From positions 1-6,161 of the forward strand of contig JACDHQ010000141.1 of NCBI GenBank assembly GCA_013820975.1: a DNA stretch of 6,161 bases, given 5' to 3'. The notes beneath the pieces were generated by a model. That model was not told where the DNA came from. It did not search any database and worked only from the letters and a program-made list of their open reading frames with translations. Position numbers and translations under genes: made by a program. How positions within the stretch are numbered: position 1 is the stretch's first letter; the number at the start of each line of letters is the position of its first letter. Positions 1 through 5,279 of the stretch are shown piece after piece. The stretch comes from Gemmatimonadaceae bacterium. Lineage in GTDB: Bacteria; Gemmatimonadota; Gemmatimonadetes; Gemmatimonadales; Gemmatimonadaceae.

Positions 1-9
1 CGTGTCACG

Positions 10-24
10 ATGGCGTCACGCCAT
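10..24 (-). terminator. Small hairpin just after the receptor stop, weak terminator candidate
   Basis: On the minus strand ATGGCG, loop TGA, CGCCAT form a perfect 6-bp stem starting 10 bases after the receptor stop codon. No T tract follows before the window edge, so intrinsic termination is doubtful; it may only be a 3'-end stabilising stem or chance. Confidence 0.2.
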
Positions 25-33
25 GCGGTGCCG

Positions 34-2829
34 TCACTGCCGCCAGGAGATCCCCACCTGCAGCAAGCGCCCCGTCTCGTAGTACTCGCGCGTGATCGCA
101 CCCTGCCGGAGCTCGTAGGCGGCATCGAGCAGGTTCTTGCCGTCGAGACGGAGCGCGATGCCGCGCCGCACCGGAAACCGCAAGGACAAGTCGAGCACGT
201 TGCGCGGTACTTCCATCACGTCCGGGAGAGGAAGCTCGCCGGCGTTCACGATCCGCTCACCGACACGGTTGAAGAGGAGGGTGGCGCTCGTCTGGCCCGC
301 GCCCGGGCTCCAGGTCAGCCCCGTGTTGATCACGTACGGCGCCTGGCCGACCATGGCACGCCGCGGATTGGTGGAGCTTGCCGCGGAGGCACCGAGCACG
401 ATCTCGCTTCGCATCACCGTGATGTTGGAGAACACACCCACATCCTCGATGGCGTCGGCCAGGAAGCCGAGTCCCTTTCGCATCTCGAGCTCGACGCCGA
501 CGTTGTTCGCCGACGCGGCGTTCACGAAGTCGATGAGGCTGTTCGTGGTCGATGCACGGAAGATCTGCTCGATCGGGTCGTGGAACCGCTTGGCGAACAG
601 CGCCGCGCTCACCACCTCGCCCGGTGCACTGTAGTACTCCCACCGGAGGTCGGCATTGTCGATCAGCGTGCGGGCGAGTTCCGGGTTGCCGAGCCGGTCC
701 ACTCCCCCGAGCACTTCTCGGGTACGGATGCCGGCGAGCTCCCGATACTCCGGCCGCGCAAGCGTGCGGCTCACCGAGAGCCGGATGTTCTGCGACGGCG
801 TGGGCATCAGGGTCAGCGCCAGCGAGGGCAGCACGTCCGTGAAGACACGCTCGGACACACTCGGCTCGCCGAGCGTGCTCACCGCACTCACCCCGACCTC
901 CGACCGCTCCACCCGCGCGCCGCCGATCACGCGAACCCGGGTGCCGAGCCCGATGTCGAACATGGCGTAGCCCGCCGAGAGCTCGTCGCTGGCGGAGTAG
1001 GAGCCGCCCTGCGCAAGGGACCGGATGGACAGGACGTTCGAGGACGGCTGCGCGAACTCCTCGAACAGCTGCTCCGGCGGCATGGCCCGGAGCTCCTCAG
1101 CCAGCACGGAGGCAAAGATGCTGTACGAGCGGACGTCCGAATCCCGTGACGTCGAGCGTCGCAGCGCGCCCGCCTTGACGAGTTGCGTTTCCGACGCCCC
1201 GAACCGGCGCTCCAGGTCGGCCTTGGCCTCGGTCGACTGCTCGTTCAGTGCGCCGAACGTGCGGACCGCCGCCTCGGTGAGCGTGTTCACCCAGAGGTTG
1301 CGCTGCGTCCCGTTCTCCCCCATGGCCCGCTCGTAGACGAACTCCGAGCGGTCTGGCTGGTCCCGTGTCACGCCCGACCCGGTCACCGACCAGTTGAGTC
1401 TATTGCGTCCGCGCGAGTGCTCCGCGGCGAGTTGCGAGCTCCAGATGCTCCGCTCCACGTAGTCCAGGCGCTGGACGGTCAGCGGTGCACCGCCAAAGTC
1501 CTCGTAGAGGCCACTTTCGACGCGTGCGTCGTTGTCGGCCGTGCGATTGTAGGTGTTGTTGACCGCGAGGCGCGTCCCGGTGCCGATCAGCGTGCTCACG
1601 TTGAGCAGGCCGCCCATCATCGCGGACTGGCGCCCCGTGGTGCCGCTGAAGCGATTGTATTCGACCTGCGCATTCTGCTCGCCCGGACGGGCGAGAGCCC
1701 GCCGCTCGTTCAGCTTCACTTCCTGGCCGAAGGAATAGGATCCGGAGGCCAGGTAGCCGACCCGCTGGCCGAACACGGGGTCGTTGCCGCCCACCGACGC
1801 GCTGAAGGAGGCGTTGGGGTGCGTGGAGCGATGGCCTACCTGCCACACATTCCGGAAGCTGCCGATGAGCGCGTTCTTCTCGGGCTGTGTGAGGGTGCCG
1901 AGGTCGCCGGCCTGGCGCACGGTGGCCGGGAGCTCGCGGGCGCTTCCCGCGAGGGCGAACTGCTCGCCGCCGACACCCGACGCAAAGGGGACGGTGCCGC
2001 GGGATCCGCTGCCGAGCCCCAGGCTCGTGGACAGCGTGTACTGGCGCTGCGCCGGGAACTCCCGCGTCCGGATGTTCACTGCGGCGCCAGAAAAGTCGCC
2101 ACTCAGGTCGGGGGTGAACGTCTTGGACGTCGTGATGCTCTGCAGCAGCCCGGAGGGGAACAGGTCGAGCGGCACGACGCGGCGCTCGGGCTCCGGGCTC
2201 GGCAGGCGGGCACCGTTGAGCGACGTGGTGGTGTACCGCTCGCCGAGGCCGCGGACGAAGATGTACTTGCCATCCTGGACGGTCACGCCGCTCACGCGCT
2301 GCACCGCCTGCGCGGCATCACCGTCGGGACTGCGCGAGATCTGCTCGGCGGTCACGGCACTGACAATGCCCGCAGCCGTACGCTGCTCGTCCAGCGCTTC
2401 GTTCACCGTCCCTCGTTCCGCGGCGGCGCTCACGGTCACGGCGCCAAGCTGCACGGTCGCAACATCGAGGGTGACGTCCTGCTCGATCACGCCGCCCGGG
2501 GGAACATCGATCCCCGTCACGGTCTTGGGCTGGTACCCGAGCCGCCGCAGATGGAGCGTAATGGTCCCGGCACGGACCCGGTCGAGACTGTAACGGCCGT
2601 CGATGCCCGACAACGCGCCGGACGTGGTCGTGGTGGCAGGCATGGCGCCGACCACCTGGATGCCGACGTCGCTCAGCCCCTGGCCGGTGCGGCCATCGAT
2701 GATGCGCCCGGTGATGCGCCCGGTGATGCGCCCCGTGCGCTCCTGGGCGCTGGCAGGGCTGGCACTAACGAGAAGGCATGCCGCGCCAACGGCTGCTGGC
2801 ATGATGCGGAAAAGCGCGAGACGAGACAT
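34..2829 (-). CDS. TonB-dependent outer-membrane receptor with N-terminal carboxypeptidase-regulatory-like domain
   Basis: Predicted 931-residue outer-membrane active transporter that would import a ligand using TonB-ExbBD energy. Residues 1-28 form a Sec signal peptide: short basic start, hydrophobic stretch 11-23, and AxA cleavage site ASA at 26-28. Residues about 35-122 resemble a carboxypeptidase-regulatory-like (CarboxypepD_reg) beta-sandwich. A TonB-box-like stretch (GAVTVSA) lies at 129-135. The plug spans about 140-257 and includes the family landmarks RVSGVTV (178-184), FVRGLGERY (191-199), LNGARLPSPEPERR (204-217) and PDLSGDFSGAAVNIRTREFP (240-259). The rest, to residue 931, fits a 22-strand barrel and ends in a strand closing with GISWRQ. 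No STN domain is seen. The ATG at 2829 was chosen because it has AGGGA seven bases upstream and gives a clean signal peptide; an in-frame GTG at 2934 would bury the signal peptide. Position 153 bases after phoU suggests a phosphorus-related ligand, which is inference. Family call secure; substrate unknown. Confidence 0.93.
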   Translation of the reverse strand: MSRLALFRIMPAAVGAACLLVSASPASAQERTGRITGRITGRIIDGRTGQGLSDVGIQVVGAMPATTTTSGALSGIDGRYSLDRVRAGTITLHLRRLGYQPKTVTGIDVPPGGVIEQDVTLDVATVQLGAVTVSAAAERGTVNEALDEQRTAAGIVSAVTAEQISRSPDGDAAQAVQRVSGVTVQDGKYIFVRGLGERYTTTSLNGARLPSPEPERRVVPLDLFPSGLLQSITTSKTFTPDLSGDFSGAAVNIRTREFPAQRQYTLSTSLGLGSGSRGTVPFASGVGGEQFALAGSARELPATVRQAGDLGTLTQPEKNALIGSFRNVWQVGHRSTHPNASFSASVGGNDPVFGQRVGYLASGSYSFGQEVKLNERRALARPGEQNAQVEYNRFSGTTGRQSAMMGGLLNVSTLIGTGTRLAVNNTYNRTADNDARVESGLYEDFGGAPLTVQRLDYVERSIWSSQLAAEHSRGRNRLNWSVTGSGVTRDQPDRSEFVYERAMGENGTQRNLWVNTLTEAAVRTFGALNEQSTEAKADLERRFGASETQLVKAGALRRSTSRDSDVRSYSIFASVLAEELRAMPPEQLFEEFAQPSSNVLSIRSLAQGGSYSASDELSAGYAMFDIGLGTRVRVIGGARVERSEVGVSAVSTLGEPSVSERVFTDVLPSLALTLMPTPSQNIRLSVSRTLARPEYRELAGIRTREVLGGVDRLGNPELARTLIDNADLRWEYYSAPGEVVSAALFAKRFHDPIEQIFRASTTNSLIDFVNAASANNVGVELEMRKGLGFLADAIEDVGVFSNITVMRSEIVLGASAASSTNPRRAMVGQAPYVINTGLTWSPGAGQTSATLLFNRVGERIVNAGELPLPDVMEVPRNVLDLSLRFPVRRGIALRLDGKNLLDAAYELRQGAITREYYETGRLLQVGISWRQ
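2701..2736. repeat. Three tandem 12-bp units encoding TGRI in the receptor N-terminus
   Basis: On the plus strand gatgcgcccggt is repeated exactly at 2701-2712 and 2713-2724, and with one mismatch at 2725-2736. Read on the coding strand it gives TGRI-TGRI-TGRI at residues 32-43 of the receptor, a few residues after the predicted signal cleavage and at the first strand of the carboxypeptidase-regulatory-like domain. The unit length keeps the frame, so copy number could vary without breaking the gene. Confidence 0.85.
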
Positions 2830-2956
2830 TCGGGGGTCCCTGAACTTGAAGAAGGTGCCCGAAAACTCGGGCACCGTCGTCTCGGACCAGTCTCGCGATC
2901 GCAACGGATCTGTCACGACGGTGCCGCACCGCACCGCTCGAGGGGATGCCGCCCAT
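2765..2956 (-). CDS. Possible 63-residue leader ORF overlapping the receptor start
   Basis: A 63-codon frame begins with ATG at 2956, 26 bases after the phoU stop, and has AGGAG exactly six bases upstream, the best-placed ribosome binding site in the gap. It ends with TAG at 2765, 65 bases inside the receptor gene in a different frame. The predicted peptide is arginine-rich, has no clear membrane segment or signal peptide, and resembles no family I recognise. It spans both competing hairpins of the receptor leader, so ribosomes translating it would disturb them. It could be a regulatory leader peptide whose translation affects receptor expression, or a chance frame in GC-rich DNA with a fortuitous start. 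Seen: frame and ribosome site. Inferred: any role. Confidence 0.25.
   Translation of the reverse strand: MGGIPSSGAVRHRRDRSVAIARLVRDDGARVFGHLLQVQGPPNVSSRAFPHHASSRWRGMPSR
2837..2841 (-). promoter_or_regulatory. Ribosome binding site of the receptor gene (AGGGA)
   Basis: AGGGA lies seven bases upstream of the ATG at 2829 and decides this start over the in-frame GTG at 2934, which has no such site. GGACC overlapping this site (2839-2835) could also pair with GGTCC at 2888-2884, a weak 5-bp possibility for masking it. Confidence 0.6.
2854..2875 (-). promoter_or_regulatory. Perfect 9-bp hairpin in the receptor leader, possible attenuator or terminator
   Basis: On the minus strand GGTGCCCGA (2875-2867), loop GTTT, then TCGGGCACC (2862-2854) form a perfect GC-rich stem. 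It is followed by TTCTTCAAGTT, which is T-rich but not an uninterrupted T tract, so it is at best a weak intrinsic terminator. The stem ends 13 bases before the AGGGA ribosome binding site of the receptor gene. It could end pst-phoU readthrough, protect the receptor 5' end, or control its translation. Confidence 0.5.
2870..2925 (-). promoter_or_regulatory. 11-bp inverted repeat competing with the receptor leader hairpin
   Basis: On the minus strand GGCACCGTCGT (2925-2915) is perfectly complementary to ACGACGGTGCC (2880-2870), separated by 34 bases. The downstream arm shares GGTGCC (2875-2870) with the 5' arm of the 9-bp hairpin at 2854-2875, so the two stems cannot form together. This three-arm layout is that of an antiterminator/terminator or a translational switch. 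The pairing is read directly from the sequence; the switch function is inferred. Confidence 0.4.
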
Positions 2957-2962
2957 CGCGGA

Positions 2963-2967
2963 CTCCT
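2963..2967 (-). promoter_or_regulatory. Strong ribosome binding site (AGGAG) of the possible leader ORF
   Basis: AGGAG with a six-base spacer to the ATG at 2956. It sits only 15 bases after the phoU stop codon and serves no recognised gene, which is the main reason to take the 63-codon frame seriously. Confidence 0.4.
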
Positions 2968-2982
2968 ATCGAACCTCGGTCA

Positions 2983-3669
2983 TCACGAGTTTCGCCGCTC
3001 CGCCCCGTGCTTGATGGTCTTGCCCTCGGCGACGAACACCGCGTCCTCGCCGATGTTGGTCGCCAGGTCGGCCACCCGCTCGAGATTCCTGCTCACGGCC
3101 AGGTAGTCGAGGGAATCGTTGATCGTGCGCGGGTCGGCAAGCATGTGCGTGAGCTGGATGCGGAACAGCGACTCGTGCAGCGCATCCACCTGGTCGTCCT
3201 TGAGGCAGACGGCCCGGCCGAGGGCCCCGTCGCCGCGCAGGAAGGCATCGAGCGCCTCGCTCAGCATCTGGCGCGCCCGACGCGCCATGTCTTCCAGCTC
3301 CGGGGTCGGTCGTGGCGTGCTGCGCTGCCGGATGAGCCGGGTCGCCGCCTGCGCGATGTTCACCGCGTGGTCCCCGACCCGTTCCAGGTCGCTCGTGATC
3401 TTGATGGCGCTGATGATGAACCGGAGGTCGCGGGCCATCGGCTGCTGCAGGGCCAGCAGCTCGATGGCCTGCTCCTCGATCTCGATCTCCATCTGGTCGA
3501 GATCGTGGTCGGCGGCGATGACGGCTTCGGCCTTCTCCAGGTCCTGGTCGTTGAATGCCTCGACCGACATGTCGATCAGCGCCTCGGCGCGCTCGGACAT
3601 CTCGAGCAGCCGCCGCTTGAGGTCGGCCAGCTGGTCATGGAAATGGCGAAATGGTGCGTCTGGACTCAT
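2983..3669 (-). CDS. phoU: Phosphate signalling complex protein PhoU
   Basis: Predicted 228-residue cytoplasmic PhoU, close to the usual family length of 210-240. In this family PhoU bridges the Pst transporter and the PhoR-type sensor kinase, repressing the Pho regulon when phosphate is plentiful and limiting phosphate uptake. The protein is all-helical with two related three-helix halves. Each half carries the metal-binding E-x-x-x-D signature: DLERVGDHAVNIA at 94-106 and NLERVADLATNIGED at 195-209. In the second copy the position matching H101 is leucine (L202), which may weaken or alter one metal cluster. The tail VAEGKTIKHG (213-222) matches the conserved family ending. The ATG at 3669 overlaps the preceding pstB stop as ATGA and has GGGAG six to seven bases upstream, so the two are probably translationally coupled. 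No terminator lies immediately after the stop, so readthrough towards the receptor gene is possible. Confidence 0.97.
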   Translation of the reverse strand: MSPDAPFRHFHDQLADLKRRLLEMSERAEALIDMSVEAFNDQDLEKAEAVIAADHDLDQMEIEIEEQAIELLALQQPMARDLRFIISAIKITSDLERVGDHAVNIAQAATRLIRQRSTPRPTPELEDMARRARQMLSEALDAFLRGDGALGRAVCLKDDQVDALHESLFRIQLTHMLADPRTINDSLDYLAVSRNLERVADLATNIGEDAVFVAEGKTIKHGAERRNS

Positions 3670-4490
3670 CCGAATCTCCCGGTGAGGTACGCCTCGGTCT
3701 GCGCGTCGCGCGGGCTGGTGAACATCCGCTCCGTCGGTCCGGCCTCGACCAGGCGGCCGAGGTAGAAGAAGACCGTTCGGTCGGAGATGCGCGCCGCCTG
3801 CTGCAGGTTGTGCGTCACGATGACGATGGTGAGTTCGTTCTTCAGTTCGTAGACCAGCTCCTCGATGCGCTGCGTCGCGATCGGGTCGAGCGCGCTCGCC
3901 GGTTCGTCGAGCAGCAGCACCTCGGGATCGTTCGCCAGCGCCCGGGCGATGCACAGCCGCTGCTGCTGTCCGCCCGAGAGCGTGAGCGCGCTCGAGCGCA
4001 GGCGGTCCTTCACTTCATCCCACAGCGCGGCCCGCCGCAGTGAGCCCTCCACGATCTCATCGAGCTCCTGCCGCTTGCGCACGCCATTGATGCGCGGCCC
4101 GTACGACACGTTGTCGTAGATCGACTTGGGGAAGGGATTCCATCGCTGGAACACCATGCCGACGCGCTGCCGGAGCGCGACCACGTCCAGCTCCCGGCGG
4201 TAGATGTTCTCCCCGTCGAGCAGGATTTCCCCGCCATGACGCGTCCCCACGATCAATTCGTTCAGGCGATTGATCGACCGGAGGAATGTCGACTTGCCGC
4301 ATCCCGACGGCCCGATGAGCGCGGTGACGGAGCGCGGCGCGATGTCGAGCGTGATGTCGTGCAGCGCCTGCGTCTTCCCGTACCAGAAGCGGAACTCCCG
4401 GGCGGAAATGGCGCCTTCGGCGCCCGGCACTCCCTCGGGATTGTCGGGCAGGTCGCGCGCGGCTGGAATGAAGTTCGGCGTGATGCTCAC
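3666..4490 (-). CDS. pstB: Phosphate ABC transporter ATP-binding protein PstB (second copy)
   Basis: Predicted 274-residue ATPase of the PstSCAB phosphate importer, acting at the inner face of the cytoplasmic membrane. All ABC motifs are intact: Walker A GPSGCGKST at 60-68, Q-loop Q115, signature LSGGQQQRLCIARAL at 171-185, Walker B VLLLDEP at 191-197, D-loop SALD at 199-202 and switch H227. The PstB-specific ending TEAYLTGRFG is present (265-274). The Q-loop region reads NPFPKSIYDNVSYGPRI, unlike the neighbouring copy, so the two look like different PstB lineages rather than a fresh duplication. Residues 1-28 are a variable N-terminal extension. The GTG at 4490 was chosen because it overlaps the upstream pstB stop as GTGA and has GGGGAGG five bases upstream. 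The frame is open far upstream (to about 5111), but that part only mirrors the other pstB out of frame. Confidence 0.96.
   Translation of the reverse strand: MSITPNFIPAARDLPDNPEGVPGAEGAISAREFRFWYGKTQALHDITLDIAPRSVTALIGPSGCGKSTFLRSINRLNELIVGTRHGGEILLDGENIYRRELDVVALRQRVGMVFQRWNPFPKSIYDNVSYGPRINGVRKRQELDEIVEGSLRRAALWDEVKDRLRSSALTLSGGQQQRLCIARALANDPEVLLLDEPASALDPIATQRIEELVYELKNELTIVIVTHNLQQAARISDRTVFFYLGRLVEAGPTERMFTSPRDAQTEAYLTGRFG
3676..3680 (-). promoter_or_regulatory. phoU ribosome binding site inside the end of the second pstB
   Basis: GGGAG is formed by the glycine and arginine codons of the terminal GRFG of PstB and lies six bases before the phoU ATG at 3669. It supports that start and suggests translational coupling through the ATGA overlap. 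Confidence 0.7.
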
Positions 4491-5278
4491 CCGAACCTCC
4501 CCGTGATGTACGCTTCCGTCCGCGAGTCCGACGGCGCGGTGAACAACGTGCGCGTCGGGGCCGTCTCGATGAGCTCTCCCGCCAGCATGAACACCGTGCG
4601 ATCGGACACGCGCGCCGCCTGCTGCATGTTGTGCGTCACGATGAGGACGGTCATGTGCCGGCGGAGGTCGTACACGAGCTCCTCGACGCGTTGCGTGCTG
4701 ATCGGGTCGAGGGAGGCCGTCGGCTCGTCGAGCAGGATGACCGAGGGCTCGGTCGCGAGGGCGCGGGCGATGCACAGCCGCTGTTGCTGGCCGCCGGACA
4801 ATCCCGTGGCCGGCGTGCCGAGGCGGTCCTTGACCTCCTCCCACAGCGCGGCCCGCTGCAGCGCGCGTTCCACGATGTCGGCCACGTCGCCTCGCGACGG
4901 CCTGGCCCCGTTGCGGGCGACCTTCAGCCCGGCCGCCACGTTCTCGCGGATCGACATGGTGGGGAAGGGCGTCGGGCGCTGGAATACCATGCCGATGTGC
5001 CGGCGGACGGCGATCGCGTTGGTGCCGGGACCGTAGACATCCAGGCCGCCCAGCTGCACCGAGCCGGTGACCCGGGCGCCCGGCACCGTTTCGTGCATCC
5101 GGTTGACACACCGCAGCAGCGTCGACTTGCCGCAGCCCGACGGGCCGATGATCGCCGTGACCTCGTGCTCCTGCACGTCCAGCGACACGGCGCGCACCGC
5201 GTGCGCCGCCCCGAAATACGCGTGCAGCGTCGCAATGGCGATGGCGGGCGATGCGGGCGGCATGGCGGCAGTGGCCAC
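4487..5278 (-). CDS. pstB: Phosphate ABC transporter ATP-binding protein PstB (first copy)
   Basis: Predicted 263-residue ATPase that powers phosphate import through the PstC-PstA channel. Motifs are complete: Walker A GPSGCGKST at 45-53, Q-loop Q100, signature LSGGQQQRLCIARAL at 160-174, Walker B VILLDEP at 180-186, D-loop ASLD at 188-191 and switch H216, then the PstB ending TEAYITGRFG (254-263). Q-loop region TPFPTMSIRENVAAGLK differs from the second copy. Start: the GTG at 5278 lies one base after the pstA stop and has GGGGGAG six bases upstream. The ATG at 5263 (VATAAM) is an alternative but its spacing to that site is too long. The frame continues upstream into pstA (to 5413), but that stretch is serine/arginine-rich and out of frame with real pstA, so it is discarded. 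Compared with the second copy about half the residues are identical by eye. Confidence 0.96.
   Translation of the reverse strand: MATAAMPPASPAIAIATLHAYFGAAHAVRAVSLDVQEHEVTAIIGPSGCGKSTLLRCVNRMHETVPGARVTGSVQLGGLDVYGPGTNAIAVRRHIGMVFQRPTPFPTMSIRENVAAGLKVARNGARPSRGDVADIVERALQRAALWEEVKDRLGTPATGLSGGQQQRLCIARALATEPSVILLDEPTASLDPISTQRVEELVYDLRRHMTVLIVTHNMQQAARVSDRTVFMLAGELIETAPTRTLFTAPSDSRTEAYITGRFG
4496..4502 (-). promoter_or_regulatory. Ribosome binding site of the second pstB, inside the end of the first
   Basis: GGGGAGG lies five bases before the GTG at 4490 and is built from the glycine and arginine codons of the terminal GRFG of the first PstB. With the GTGA overlap it fixes the start of the second pstB. 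Confidence 0.7.
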
Positions 5279-5279
5279 G

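Noticed and set aside
10..1149. A 379-codon open frame on the plus strand
   Set aside because: Antisense to the receptor barrel, with the same low-complexity composition and no recognisable fold or ribosome binding site.
2895..2902. Palindrome GCGATCGC in the phoU-receptor gap as an operator
   Set aside because: A single 8-base palindrome of a kind frequent in GC-rich DNA, with no second half-site or promoter nearby.
2830..2934. Extended receptor start at the in-frame GTG 2934
   Set aside because: No ribosome binding site, and it would place 35 charged residues before an otherwise standard signal peptide.
2830..2982. A promoter or Pho box for the receptor
   Set aside because: No convincing -35/-10 pair and no repeated CTGTCAT-like elements were found; GTGACA near 2918 has no partner at the right spacing.
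1183..3765. An 860-codon open frame on the plus strand
   Set aside because: It lies antisense to the receptor and phoU, both of which are convincing. The peptide is rich in Arg, Ala, Gly and His without any domain, as expected from the complement of GC-rich codons, and it crosses the phoU-receptor gap.
4491..5111. Upstream extension of the second pstB reading frame, about 207 codons
   Set aside because: It overlaps the first pstB out of frame and has Arg/Pro/His-rich shadow composition; the GTG at 4490 has a strong ribosome binding site and gives a normal PstB length.
3666..5278. The paired pstB genes as a recent duplication or mobile insertion
   Set aside because: Identity is limited to conserved ABC motifs, there are no flanking repeats, and the gene junctions are tight overlaps.
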